Positions 1 through 11,896 of a stretch of 64,000 nucleotides of DNA are shown here, in pieces. Positions within the stretch are counted from its first letter, which is position 1, and each line of letters opens with the position of its first letter. The DNA comes from Jacaranda mimosifolia (lineage: Eukaryota; Streptophyta; Magnoliopsida; Lamiales; Bignoniaceae): contig CM032120.1 in assembly GCA_018894105.1 (NCBI GenBank), positions 29,658,710-29,722,709 of the forward strand. The letters are read 5' to 3'. The translations under genes were made by a program, and so were the position numbers. The notes under the pieces are model-generated. The model was given only the letters and a program-made list of their open reading frames with translations. It did no database searches and had not been told where the DNA came from.

Positions 1-6
1 GACTCA

Positions 7-752
7 TGATAAGGGATGGCCTAAGTGGCTCGGCCCAAAGGTGCAACACCAAGCCCATCTGGCATCCAGGGCCCAACAGCTTGGTCGACCAAAGTTGACC
101 TTGATGATCGACGGTGTACCCAGTAAATGAGCGCTCAACCAAGCCTCGGTCAAGGCCGTGGGTCGATATGCAGACCCACACCGCAAATCCGTACTCCAAT
201 CCGTTGTTAGGTCGATCATTCTTCCAACCAAGGAGGTCGGCAGAGCACAGTACCATCCCTGCCGCATTAAATGCACTGACAGGCGGCATGTCTCTGCATT
301 TATGGTGCATGCCGCCCCCTTACCGCCTGGTACGGCAGGCATGTCAACAGTGTCTTACCCTAGCCCTAAAACCTAGGAAGGCAACCATCTGGAATAGGAC
401 AGGGGTGAGAGATGACTAATTGCTTCCCATGCAAAGACAAGGGTCCTCCTTACAAATCAAGGGCATCTCAGACAAATCCTCAGAAGGAGAAGGCTATAAA
501 TACCCCCCACTCCGGCCTTCCAAAGGTATGTTTTCATATATATAAAAAGCCCATACTTTGCTGCTCATATTATCTAGTCGATTCGTATTAACTTGATCGT
601 CGGAGTGCCTAAGCCGAGGGCTCCTTGGCTAGCCTGATGTTTGCTAAGTGATTGCAGGATTCAACCCACCTACATTCATAAATCGACCCCCGAGATTGAA
701 TCTCATCGAAACATCAACTTGATCCAATATCCAACGGATTCAACCCTCATCA
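7..752 (+). mobile_element. 3' LTR of a Ty3/gypsy element running off the left edge
   Basis: This 746-bp LTR starts TGATAAGGGATGG and ends CCCTCATCA. It is collinear with the reverse complement of the LTRs at 22220-23010 and 31968-32758, sharing both ends and a TATA box (TATAAATA at 495-502), but it is clearly diverged from them, so it belongs to a related family. The window's first six bases, GACTCA, are the same six bases that lie between the G-run polypurine tract and the 3' LTR of the 22-33 kb element on its own strand. I therefore infer the 3' LTR of a plus-strand element whose body is outside the window, rather than a solo LTR. The 5-bp target duplication cannot be checked because the other end is missing. 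Confidence 0.85.
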
Positions 753-2059
753 ATAATATATAGAAGTATAATAAATAAAATATGCCAATCATATATTTAT
801 GTGTTTGATAATGAAAAAGCATTTAAAGAAAACCCAATTTAATAGGCCCCAAAATATATATGGAGCCATCTAGTGGGATGAAGTTCAAAATAAATAAAAT
901 TTTATTATTAGTAGCAATTATTTTACTATAATGCACCCACAACATATAAGCAAAATATACCATCAATTGCTTATACATGTAGCAGGTTAAATGTATTTTA
1001 CTTTGTTACCAACTAGTCATCAAAAAGAAAAGTAATGATTTCGCATTTTAAATCCAACGGTTCAAAATTAAGTACATTTATGTATCCCTCACATGGGTAT
1101 GTATAATCATGGTTGCACTATAGACTACTCCAAGTTTTTATTGTACAACTACAACTCCTCATGGTAAACTTCTGCTACAGATATGAGATTTTGAGAATGA
1201 ATACATTATATGTCAGTAGCATGCCACTATATATTTATGTTATTTTAAATATAATTTGCGAAAAATATTAATTTGTCGCCGCTTTACAATCGATCTTGTA
1301 ATCCTTGATATCTTTGTAACACCTTTGATGTTATTGGTTAAAATACTGCAATAAAATATAATATAGATTATAACTATACCCTGTTTGAAATAATGAAATT
1401 GTTAATTGGCCTTATTAATTTTCATAATTATCAATACCTCTCATCTCAACATACTTGGTTAAAAAATCCAAATGAAAACCGTAAATTGATCATGAAAGAT
1501 AAATGTATATGAACATTAATTTATTTGAACAAATCGATACTAAAAATAAGAAGGATTTTGACGTACATGAAGAAGAATTCTAAAACTTTAATTTGACTGT
1601 TTGAGTTTTGCACAAGTCAGATGCTATTTCACCTTTGAAATAGAATATGATTTCACGATCTAAATGCTTGCCTTTTCTATGTGAGTGTACTTTAATTTTT
1701 GTATAGGAAATAAAATATGATAGCAGCAGGGGAAATTCTCTGAAATACACACACAATTAAGTAACTAAATTTTACTTTTCTAAAAAAGGCTTAATATTTA
1801 AATATAAATATCATTTCGTTTTCAGTTACAAAAAGTATTCAGATCTAAGAAATGGAATCTACAATAAAGTCAATCTTAATTTTTGTTACTTCAGTATAAT
1901 TTAAAAAGGTTCAATCCTTAAAAGCTTTTTATTAACTTAATTTCTCCCTCACTCTCTCCGGCATTCTATCATTTCGTTCGGCTAATTAGTCATTGTACAT
2001 TTTAAATTCTCCCATTGACTCCTTTAAAACGAGAAGAAACCCATCGCTGAAAATTTTAA
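753..2059. other. AT-rich intergenic stretch, nothing recognised
   Basis: I see no coding frame, RNA gene or clear terminal repeat here. The sequence is AT-rich with short poly-A and poly-T runs. Confidence 0.6.
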
Positions 2060-2068
2060 AGAAGAAAG

Positions 2069-2985
2069 GGGTAATTGGCACTTTGCACCCTCAAAACATA
2101 AAAATGGCATAATGCACCCTGAAAATATTTTTTTTTTTGGCAAGTTGCACCCCAAAATGATTTTTTGTCAAAATAACTCAATTTAAGCGAGAGCAAAAAT
2201 GTCCAAACACCTTCTAAGATTAATCTCTCACTTAAACTTTTGAAATTTACTTTACTTTTCTTCCAAAAAATTGACATGTGTAAAAAAGGAACAAAGAAAG
2301 TTGTTCATCTCCAAATTCACATAAGATTTTCTTCATAATCATTCAATCACCATCTCAAAACTCAAAATATCAGAAAATTAGCCTTAAATTTCAATTACCA
2401 TCAGAGCCATGGTGTGGAAATTGAGGAATAGTCTTCAACCTTCTTATTATGGTAAGAATTTTTTTTGTCCTTGCAATTCTTTTATTGAAATCATCTTTTG
2501 GTAAGAAATAGTGTTCTCTCTCCATTTTGAAGTACTAATTTTGAATTGAAAAATGATGACAATAATAATAAGAAAAAAAGACTTGAAATTAAGTTTTTTT
2601 TAAAAAAAAATAAAAATAAAAGTGATTAAATGATGGCATGATTTTTTACAATTTTGTTTGGATAAGATAATTGGTGGCATGAGTTTGGTCGTTCCATTGT
2701 TTGTTATCTTCATTTTCTTTTTATTTTTTTGGACTTATACAGAAACTTTGACTTTCTACATAAAATTCGAAAATTGCCTTATTAAATGATGGTAAGAAAG
2801 TTGTCTAGACGGTGTTTGGACATTTTGCCCTAGCTTAAATTGAGTTATTTTGACAAAAAAAAAACACTTTAGGGTGCAACTTGCCAAAGGAAATATATTT
2901 TTAGTGTGCATTATGCCATTTTTGTGTTTTGAGAGTGCAAAGTGACTTTTAAATGTGTTTTTAGGGTGCAAAGTGCCAATTACCT
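2069..2985. mobile_element. Non-autonomous Mutator-like element with long inverted repeats
   Basis: The ends are long imperfect inverted repeats: about 2069-2220 on the left and 2800-2985 on the right. The left reads GGGTAATTGGCACTTTGCAC and the right reads the same on the minus strand apart from the first base. Both arms contain short internal repeats of the motif TGCACCCT, and the right arm has one more of these blocks than the left. A 9-bp direct repeat, AGAAGAAAG, flanks the element at 2060-2068 and 2986-2994. Long inverted repeats plus a 9-bp target duplication is the Mutator-superfamily signature. The interior has no transposase. It does hold a short open stretch from ATG 2409 ending at a GTAAG donor-like site near 2451, which could be a captured exon fragment, though I do not recognise it. 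Confidence 0.82.
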
Positions 2986-2994
2986 AGAAGAAAG

Positions 2995-3589
2995 CCAATG
3001 CTGAAAAAGGGAAAAAGAAATGAGAGAAATAAAATAGAAAAGAAAAGAAAAAAAAAATGAAAGCAGAAGAAAGGAAAACAAAGCGTTTTTATTTATTTAT
3101 TTTATTTTTATTTTTTTAATATAAAAAATTGAATCTAATTATTTTTTGAAAGCATCACTTTTTATATTTCAATCCTACAACATCAGAAAAAACTATTTAA
3201 ACAAGATTGTGGAACTATATAATAAAATTATACATAAACTTAAACTTTTAAAAGTATAAAATTTATTAATTCAACAAAAGAAGAAAGGGAATTAATAGGA
3301 TAATATTACCTTTCAATAATGTTAAAAATACTACTAATAAAAGGAAAACATATTTAGTTTTAAGAAAAAAGTAAATAGTATTGCTAGCTAGTATCTTTAG
3401 GTTTATTTTGGTCACTTGTTCACTACCACAGTTCTATATATTATTCCTTGGAATTTGCTTGTTCCTTCATTTATTTATTATATATTTTCATATGCTTATG
3501 TACTTATTTACCTTTATCTGTATGCAGTATACACTAAACGGGAGAAATTATGTCGAATGACAATAGAACAATCTTTCAGGATTTATTAT
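2995..3589. other. AT-rich intergenic stretch with poly-purine runs
   Basis: This contains A-rich and GA-rich low-complexity runs around 3010-3130 and no supportable gene. It ends at the target duplication of the hAT element. Confidence 0.55.
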
Positions 3590-3597
3590 CATGTTAG

Positions 3598-4595
3598 CAA
3601 GGTTCTCAAAACCGGACCGGACCGGCCGGTTCGACCGGTTCGACCGGTAACCGGCCACTGGTCCGGTCCGAATTGATTCTCAAAACCGGATCGAACCGGT
3701 CCCGGTTCGACCTGTTCTTGACCGGTTCAAATTTTTTTTTTTTTTTAATTTTTTATGGCCTACCAATTTTGACCTTGACCAATTTTGACCATTTAAACCT
3801 AATTGACTAATGGGTAAGAAGCTCATAACCGGCCCATAGCTCCACACATTTACTTTCTTCCATTTCCTCCACTTTTCCTCATCTTTCTATTTTCTTTCTC
3901 TTCTTTTCTTCTTGGTTCCTTCCAGCCGAGTGGAGAGCTTGATTGTGATGAGTTGGAAGAAATGATTGAGGACGAGATGTGTAATGAAAATTTGCATCCA
4001 TCTAGAGGTTAATTATACACTTGATTATTTAATATTTGTTCACAAATTGTGTTGATATATAACTTTCTTGTAATTTTGCTCATATTATATAGTCATTTGT
4101 CTAGGTGATGAAGACGACACAAATATGACCAATGATCAAGTTGATTTGTCAAAATTTGGTGGCAGCTCAAGCTCGAATGATGGTGAAGTAAATCGTATTT
4201 TAAGACAACAAAGGAATTACGTCGTTGATGAAGATGATGACTAAAGACTTTGGGCAATAATGTAGTTTTTGAAACTTAAGTTTATTTATTTGAAGTCCAA
4301 TGATGTGATTATATTTTGGATAATTGATGGTTGAATTAGTTGTTGTTTTATTAATTTCTATTGGAATATATTGGACATTTAATATAAAAAAATATGTTTT
4401 ATTTTATTAATTATATATTGTTTTCTATTTTTTACAATATATTAATTATATTATATATATTTATAAAATTAAAAATAATTATTACGTCATTATGACGTCA
4501 CACCGGTTCAACCGGTGGTTCAACCGGTCCAACCGGTTGAACCAGTAACCGGTAGCGTTGCCGGTTCTTTGTCCGGTCCAGTTTTGAGAACATTG
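3598..4595 (+). mobile_element. hAT-type element, internally deleted
   Basis: The 998-bp element has terminal inverted repeats: CAAGGTTCTCAAAACCGGAC on the left and CAATGTTCTCAAAACTGGAC read inward from the right. Next to both ends are dense subterminal repeats of the motif ACCGGT. An 8-bp direct repeat, CATGTTAG, flanks it at 3590-3597 and 4596-4603, the hAT signature. The interior is not random: around 3926-4013 and 4083-4244 the plus strand encodes acidic, serine-rich peptide, split by an intron-like AT-rich stretch and ending at a stop near 4242. I read this as the last coding exons of the parent element's transposase after loss of the body, but homology to a transposase tail is inferred and not shown. 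Confidence 0.85.
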
Positions 4596-4603
4596 CATGT
4601 TAG

Positions 4604-5527
4604 AAATTATTATAACATTTTCTTTTCATAATATCTTCGAGAACATCTCTGTTTTTTACATTTTAGCTCTACAACATTAATATTAAAAGCGTGTCATTTT
4701 CATGTGACAAATAAAATAATGGTTGCTAGTCTACCATATATATAAAGATGATAAAAAAATTAAACAAAGGGCTATAATTATATAACCGTATTTTAGTAGG
4801 TTTTCTCTTTAATTATAAATACATTACATTTACATAAAATATTTTGAGTAATCATATTATTTGTACATACTCTCACATTCATTATATTAAAAATTGACAT
4901 ATATCTAATATATATATATATATATAATATTTGTATAATTATGAAGATGGCAGTCACATGTATTAAAAATTTCATAGTCTATTACAAAATCAAAGAATTT
5001 TTTTTTTCAAAAGTCATTAAAATGCTGAACTTACTTTATAATTAGAGATGTTTCTGAATAAATTATGGTTATTTGGATATCTAAATTTTGTTGAATATAT
5101 AGAACAATTAAAATGGCAAATTTAATATATTTAAAATTTGGCATAATGACTTCTATTTTAGAGACAAAGAAGCTTTCATTTTACAATAGCATAGATTATT
5201 TGTGTAATATATCTCTACTGCACTAATCTATGATGCCAAGTAATTAATTGACCCTATGGTATCAACCTCATATGTATGGGTGATGTTTCAAATTCAAACC
5301 TTCGGTACATGTGTGCGTGTATAGATTAAAAAAAAAAAAAAAACCAATCTATAATTAACTTTCAAGGTACACACAAATTCAAAGCTTAAGTTTTTCAAAA
5401 GCTCTTAAATTCCTAGTGATATGCCTCTACATACTCATATATGTTTAGGGTTTTCATGCATAATTTGATGAGAATTACTACAGTTATTCGAGTAGCAAGT
5501 ACCATCAAACAAACGATAATTCGAGTA
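4604..5527. other. AT-rich intergenic stretch
   Basis: A TA microsatellite lies near 4908-4926. A partly duplicated motif, TTCGAGTAGCAAG, occurs twice near 5478-5532, the second copy ending at the LTR element insertion. No gene is supported. Confidence 0.55.
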
Positions 5528-5532
5528 GCAAG

Positions 5533-6154
5533 TGTTGTGGATAATTGTGTGATTTGTGTTAAAATATAAAATAAAGTAAAATAATTCACATGATCATAAT
5601 TTTATAAAATAATAATTAAGAAGGTGATCAACCAAATCGCATAAATAATGAGAAAATTGGAGCTGGATCAATGGAGAGTCACGACACTTGTCGTTGTCCT
5701 AAAGCCATGATTGCCTCCCTTCGTGCGGGTACTAGTAGCTAATAATGACTCCAAGATAAAACTCATTAGCTCACAGCAGTGTCTCATCCCATGTGCACGA
5801 CCACAAGGAGACTAGGAGCCAATCCATAGTCACGTTGCCAAAACACAAATTCTTGTGGGGATAATGTATATAAACTCATAAAATTCTCCCTCCTCAAATG
5901 ACTAATAGATGGCCTCTTTATATAGTAAAATAATTTGACCGTTAAAAGAAATAATGGCCAATAATAAAATCTCATAAAATTGATCATAAACTCAATAATA
6001 ATTAGCCATATAATGAGGCAAATTAAGATGGTCAAATTATAGTAAATACATATAAATTATGACATAATGAAAATAATAAAGAGGCCATAAAATTCAATAA
6101 GTGCTGGAAATTAAAATTAAATAATTAAGAGATTTTAAAGCTTAATTTCCAACA
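5533..6154 (-). repeat. Left LTR (3' LTR) of the non-coding element
   Basis: 622 bp, TG to CA ended. On the minus strand it has TATATAAAG near 5920-5928, a plausible TATA box. The hydrophobic 83-codon frame at 5784-6035 recurs in the other LTR simply because the LTRs are copies; I do not call it a gene. Confidence 0.92.
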
Positions 6155-9100
6155 ATCCCCCACAAGATTTAAAATTTCTAAAATTCAATATAAAAAAATA
6201 TATGATGGCAACTTATACTGTGCAATCGGTGCATGTGCCTTCCGGGCTTGAACATACACTTAGTGTTGGCAATATCCATTTGAGGGAGCCATAATGGACT
6301 AAGCCTTGAATTAGGTCCCTTGAACCAAACTTCAACTACCACACACACGATATTGACTTAGGACATGGTTATAGCGGGTTAGCGCATTAATGGCCCTGCG
6401 CTCAATCTTGATTCTCGTGAGGTTTCTAGGCTTAGCCCAACCCATAGCCACGGCCCATGGCAACTCTCACTTAGGTAAGCCCTCCAAAGGTATGTGTGAT
6501 CCATACCTCGCGGAAATCCCGCTTCAGTCTCATTAAGGGTCAAAGCCCAGCCTAACATCACATTATCATAGCACTTCACCTTAGGGATGGGAAGGAGATA
6601 TCTCATGTATACTCCTTAAAATTAGTGCTATATACGAGTCACGCAGTACGGGTTGTTCCTACCCATTGAACCTTCTTCATGGGGTCTTCAATCACAAAGG
6701 TTGGGTTACTCCCGGAGGTGACTGCCTTATGGACTTAGCCCATCCCCCTCGATGATTAAGGATCTAGCCTCTATGCTAGTCCCCCGAGGCAGTTTTTTTT
6801 ACATCTCATGAAATTTAACATCACATGCCTCTTATTTCATTTTTCACCCTTTCTTGTATTCGCTCACTTATGCATATGGACCTGTTTTATAAATAAACTC
6901 CACAAATAATATATTATTAGATCTATGAAAGTAAATCTAAATATCACTTGTGAATTCTTAAAATATTTTTGGAGTCCGAATTTTCTTCTAAGGGATTATT
7001 GTTTTGGTCATCTCCCATCTATTTGATACATACTTCCTGAATACCTATAAATTCAAGAAAATAGAATATTAAAATTTTTCAAGAGACTTTGAAATCCACC
7101 TAAACCCTCACATTTTTGTTATAATTGAAGTAGTGAAAAACGAAGTACTCTTCTTTCTTCAAGTCTCACATTTTTGTTATAATTGAAGTAATGAAAAATA
7201 AAGTACTCTTCTTTCTTCAAGTCTTCAAAAGCTTTCTTATGCATACCAACAATAAAGAACTTTCAATCAGAAAATGTTAAATAAAAATAAAGAGTAGGAA
7301 GTTTCAAATTTCACCTGCAAACTGAAACCCCAACATTTCCTTCAATTTGGAGAAAGGATATCTATTTTTTTTTCTTTTTAAACACATCATGCAATTAAAT
7401 TATCTCAAAGCTCATGTTCCATTAGAAATTGCAACAGCAGCACACTAGCTCATGTAATGGGTCAATATAATCTAGTAAGTCACAACAGAATCTAATGAAA
7501 TTAAGAACTATATCAAAAGGTTTATGCATATGGTTTGAGTTTATGTTTGAGATAAGTACTCTAATTTTTTCCATATTCCAACACCCAACAATTAGGTGAA
7601 TCTCAAATTTTTAAAAATTGCCTAAAGTAACAATGATATAGTAACATCGATATAATTTGTCACTATAATTAAATTTACTTAATCTCTAGACAAAGTAGAC
7701 TCATATGTAATTGTCATGTAATTAAATAATTTCTATATACTTATATTTAAAATATGCATTTGCTCTTTGGTTGAAAAAAATGATACCACATAATCATACC
7801 CAAGAAATCAATGATTCTATACTTCTTGCTTTCTCAGAGACTTATTAGTATAACCTTCAAATATTACTAATGGTGCAATAGGTTTTTCAATTTTGCAATA
7901 TTGAAAGTAACTTATAACTATAGCACATAAATAGTTTTTAAAGGTATGACAACTATTTTCACTAAAACCAGTTAATGGGACATAAATGACACAAAATTCA
8001 TTATTTGACGTATAATAATGACTAGCCGTTAGCATTACTGATATATAAATTTATGAGAGTTATTACACAAAAAATATGCCTACATGGAGTATTTTCATCA
8101 AGTAATATGGACCAATCCTATAATACTCTCTGTGCATTTTGTGTTAACAAAATCATAATATTTAGATTAAAGGAGACATACTTAGTAATACGGCAATAAC
8201 TCAATTAACTTAATGGCCTAGTAGGCATCTTTGTTTTATTTTATAAAGAAACAACTAGCCATCATTACATGTTTCCGTAGGAAAATTGTAGCTGTTATGT
8301 TTAAAAAAAATAAATCCACCTATTAAGAGTATTAATGAAGTTAAAAAGAATTCCATTCATTTGTGGAAATTATCATTTCATACGTTACACAGCTAATAAT
8401 GCAATTTTAATTAGTATAATTATGTTATAATTTGCATATAATCAATTACCTATTAATAACCTTTATTTAAATTAATAAATTTTAATTTTGCCTTACCACA
8501 GCTATAAGGTCAAACTAACCGTTATGGAGTTAAATGATCCATAAACCTCTACCTTGACACTATTGATATTTCAGTCAATTGCTATGTATTTCGTACATAT
8601 AAACTTCACATCTTCTCTTAGCTAACGGATCCCATACAGCATGCATTAAATATTCCATTTTTTTTTCTTACTAAATTCATACATACACACAAGCGCAACT
8701 TATTAAAATAACCACTTTTGGAGAAGTATTAACAAAATGAACCAAGAACTTTTTAGTTTAGTGTATCAAAAATTATAGAATGTAAAAAATGATTAATCAA
8801 TTAACAAAAAACACTCACCAAACTCTAAAATATAGAAACTTTCACAAATTTTGAGGCACATATAATATAGTTCTTACAAGCATTAAACAGGCAAGTATAA
8901 AAAAGTTAGACAATAAATATTGCCAATTAACTTATGCCAAAAGATAATATATATATATATATGTATATATTCGATTATGCTTCAATGATGCAATCAGTTA
9001 ATAAGCACTAAAATTCTAAATCACTCAAAGATATTTACCAGTATATAGTAATAAACAAAATCATACTAGAGAGTTGAAAATGCTTGTCAACATTGCATCA

Positions 9101-9554
9101 TAATCTTCAAAACAATCCTTATTCACACCATTTATTTATTTTATTTTATTTTTCTTTTTAATTTCTTTCTTAAATAAGGTTGATATAAAATTCTTCTTAT
9201 CATTTTCTAAATTAAAATGCTAAAACTTGGATTCATATTGTAGATAAATGAATAGATTACTGTAGTGAAGGATTATAGAAAACATACCAGGTCACTTGCT
9301 TTAATTAATCGTATGCAAGCTTACCAACAATCATGATTCCACTCTTCTTGTGGTACTTTAAGAAATGATACCCGCTTTTCCACCACGACACAAAGTTGTT
9401 ACAGTGCCCCAGAAGATTTGGCCGCATAAAAATGTTTGTTTGGGAAGCATTCTCGATCAACAAATTCACGTAGAAATATTTTCATCACGCATAAAATAAC
9501 CATTAACAGTTAGTTTTCTATTACACAAATTAACATAATTTCATGGCTTTAGAT
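6155..9554 (-). other. Interior of the non-coding LTR element
   Basis: About 6200-6790 is GC-richer and more complex than the rest, and may be the conserved leader or packaging region. From 6800 on the sequence is AT-rich, with a TA microsatellite at about 8946-8964. No frame longer than about 75 codons is present, and none resembles a retroelement protein. Confidence 0.7.
7107..7222. repeat. Two-copy 58-bp tandem repeat
   Basis: Copies at 7107-7164 and 7165-7222 differ at a few bases (for example GTAGTG versus GTAATG). They lie inside the non-coding LTR element. Confidence 0.9.
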
Positions 9555-10176
9555 TGTTGTGGATAATTGTGTGATTTGTGTTAAAATATAAAATAAAGTA
9601 AAATAATTTACATTATCATAATTTTATAAAATAAGAATTAAGAAAGTGATCAACCAAACCGCATAAATAATGAGGAAATTGGAGCTGGATCAATGGAGAG
9701 TCACGACACTTGTCGCTGTCCTAAAGTCATGATTGCCTCCCTTCGTGCGGGTACTAGTAGCTGATCATGACTCCAAGATAAAACCCATTAGCTCACAGCA
9801 GTGTCTCATCCCATGTGCACGACCACAAGGAGACTAGGAACCAATCCATAGTCACGTTGCCAAAACACAAATTCTTGTGGGGATAATGTATATAAACTCA
9901 TAAAATTCTCCCTCCTCAAATGACTAATAGATGGCCTCTTTATATAGTAAAATAATTTGACCGTTAAAAGAAATAATGGCCAATAATAAAATCTCATAAA
10001 ATTGATCATAAACTCAATAATAATTAGCCATATAATGAGGCAAATTAAGATGGTCAAATTATAGTAAATACATATAAATTATGACATAATGAAAATAATA
10101 AAGAGGCCATAAAATTCAATAAGTGCTAGAAATTAAAATTAAATAATTAAGAGATTTTAAAGCTTAATTTCCAACA
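9555..10176 (-). repeat. Right LTR (5' LTR) of the non-coding element
   Basis: 622 bp, nearly identical to 5533-6154 and followed directly by the target duplication GCAAG. Confidence 0.92.
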
Positions 10177-10211
10177 GCAAGTACCATTTTCACAGTATGA
10201 ATTAGTTTATA

Positions 10212-10376
10212 CTTTTTTTCTTTAATTTTGGGAAGGGTTTGTCCTAATATGCTCTGAGTACCCCCTGTGGCCTCAAATCCACCCCGATCTAGAGCTAGGA
10301 TTCGTGCAACTGAGGTTGCTTCGGCCCCCACGTCGCCCTCGCTAGGGTCACAAGCCTGCGCAATTGGGCTCGACAA
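10212..10376 (-). mobile_element. SINE-like insertion
   Basis: A 165-bp, relatively GC-rich block stands out in AT-rich DNA and is flanked by a perfect 15-bp direct repeat, ATGAATTAGTTTATA (10197-10211 and 10377-10391). Read on the minus strand it starts near TTGTCGAGCCC and ends in AAAGAAAAAAAGTA, so it has an A-rich 3' end. Long target duplication, A-rich tail and length fit a plant SINE. The internal polymerase III promoter boxes are not clear by eye: a B-box-like CACGAATCC is the best I see. An 87-codon open frame runs through it but looks incidental. Confidence 0.6.
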
Positions 10377-10391
10377 ATGAATTAGTTTATA

Positions 10392-11888
10392 TTTACATAT
10401 GCTTGACTTAATCTTTGAGATAAGCATATGACTACTGATAGAATCAATTAGGTAGCATTCCTCATCGACGCCGTCGCCACAAGGGACAACTCTTCCACTT
10501 GAAAATTTTCACGTATTATGGCAGTTTATCAATATTTATTATTATATATTTCTTGAATCCTTCTTCAAATGCACACTGCAACTTTGCCTCTCATCCAAAT
10601 TCTCAAATTTGTTATGCTCAATCGTGCACACAAAAATTTTCTTTGCAATTTTATATCCAATCATTGATATAATAGTGTTATCAGTATGGTATATGGCAAA
10701 TTATTATTCAGCACATGTACGAATAAACTTAAATAAGTGAATAACAATATTATGATTTTGATATTTATCAATATGCTTTACCTTGTCCAGTTACAGATAC
10801 CCTACAAGCAATCAACCATGTAAGGTTCTAAACTCTATATTGCATGCAGTAATATTATCAACTTATTTAAGCCTACAAATTAACTCTCACATTTTATATA
10901 ACTAGCATGGCCAAGTTGCTATTTATTTACTTATGTGCTACAAGATTTCTTTTTCTTTTTTTCTTTTTTTTAATATACGTATAAGTTGTATGAATCAACT
11001 CTGACCAACTCATTTTTATTTCAATATATACTTTTTACTTTTATTATTTAAAGGAAGTCATGTGTGAATGTAGATTTCTTTAACTTAGTAGATCAATGAA
11101 ATGCCATTGAAGTTCTTAACTTTGAACTTGGTAAGGTTACCCCTCGCACCCCTGGGAAAAAGAAGATCAGGGGCAAGGGGGCTCGATTAGAAGGAATCAA
11201 CGCTTAACATTATTTTTACACAACCTGGAAATGTATGACAATAACAAAATTGACTCATTATTCAAGATACCATAAAATAGCAAAGTGAAAAATAAAAAAT
11301 AAAAAATCCCTAAAATAAATATCAAGGCAACAATGAGAAAGCAAAGAAACTACGTTCCGGCACTATTATTCATTTCAGTATTTCATTTATTATCATGCCT
11401 GCTTTGACATACTAACTTTTGTACAAGTCAAAAAAAATAAATTATATTCTAACCATTATATTGTTATTTAGAGATAAATATTTTCTTTGCATGTAAATTA
11501 GTTAATTTACAACAAATTCATTTAATTATAATGTACTCCAAGAATTACATCCTCTAAAATCATATATTTTCACATGCAACTTTTTCCTAGTTTTTGTCCA
11601 AAGCGGTGAACTTTGGTACTCTCCAACTGATCTTAGGAGTAACGATGAATAAGTTGGATATTTTCAAGTTGAAATGTAGTGCGTCATTAAAGGCCTTGTA
11701 GATCTCAAATCTGAGATTCCTAGATTGACTTTGCTTTAATTTCCCTGCATAAGATAATCACCACCCTTGAACGTCTAACGCGGCAAGATACACGGCCACA
11801 CGCCTAATCTAATAGTTCCCCAAGCAAGTGGCCATATTAATTGCCCTTTCACATTCTATCATATATATACATAATAATCAACAAGTTT
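10392..11888. other. Intergenic region upstream of the methyltransferase gene
   Basis: Mostly AT-rich. A short GC-rich patch near 11140-11195 contains CCCCTGGG and AGGGGCAAGGGGG and stands out from its surroundings, but I cannot assign it. No other gene or transposon end is evident. Confidence 0.5.
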
Positions 11889-11896
11889 TATATAAA
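11889..11896 (+). promoter_or_regulatory. Candidate TATA box of the methyltransferase gene
   Basis: TATATAAA lies about 200 bp upstream of the ATG at 12095. It is followed by a pyrimidine-rich stretch (TTCTTTCTCTC near 11951) typical of plant 5' leaders. Confidence 0.45.

Larger units (their letters stand above)
5533..10176 (-). mobile_element. Full-length non-coding LTR retrotransposon (LARD-like)
   Basis: Two 622-bp direct repeats, each beginning TGTTGTGG and ending CCAACA, bound a 3.4-kb interior. The insertion is flanked by the 5-bp duplication GCAAG (5528-5532 and 10177-10181). I count about 13 substitutions and no length change between the LTRs, roughly 2 percent, so this is the youngest LTR element in the window. 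The interior has no gag, protease, reverse transcriptase or integrase frame, as in large retrotransposon derivatives. Orientation is inferred as minus from a TATA box on that strand in each LTR and a purine-rich tract (TGTGGGGGAT read on minus) abutting the left LTR. I could not find a convincing tRNA primer site next to the right LTR. Mobilisation would need proteins from another element. Confidence 0.9.

Noticed and set aside
114..419. Overlapping frames on both strands near the left edge
   Set aside because: They lie in the GC-richer U3 part of the LTR, have low-complexity composition and are not conserved as frames in the related LTRs.
5784..6035. 83-codon hydrophobic minus-strand frame, repeated at 9806-10057
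   Set aside because: It is inside the two LTRs of the same element, so the repetition reflects LTR identity and not a conserved gene.
9500..9554. tRNA primer-binding site for the non-coding LTR element
   Set aside because: I compared the sequence inside the right LTR with the usual plant primers (initiator Met, Asp, Arg types, from memory) and saw no convincing match.
10164..10427. 87-codon minus-strand frame
   Set aside because: It spans the SINE-like insertion and both target duplications; no protein family recognised.
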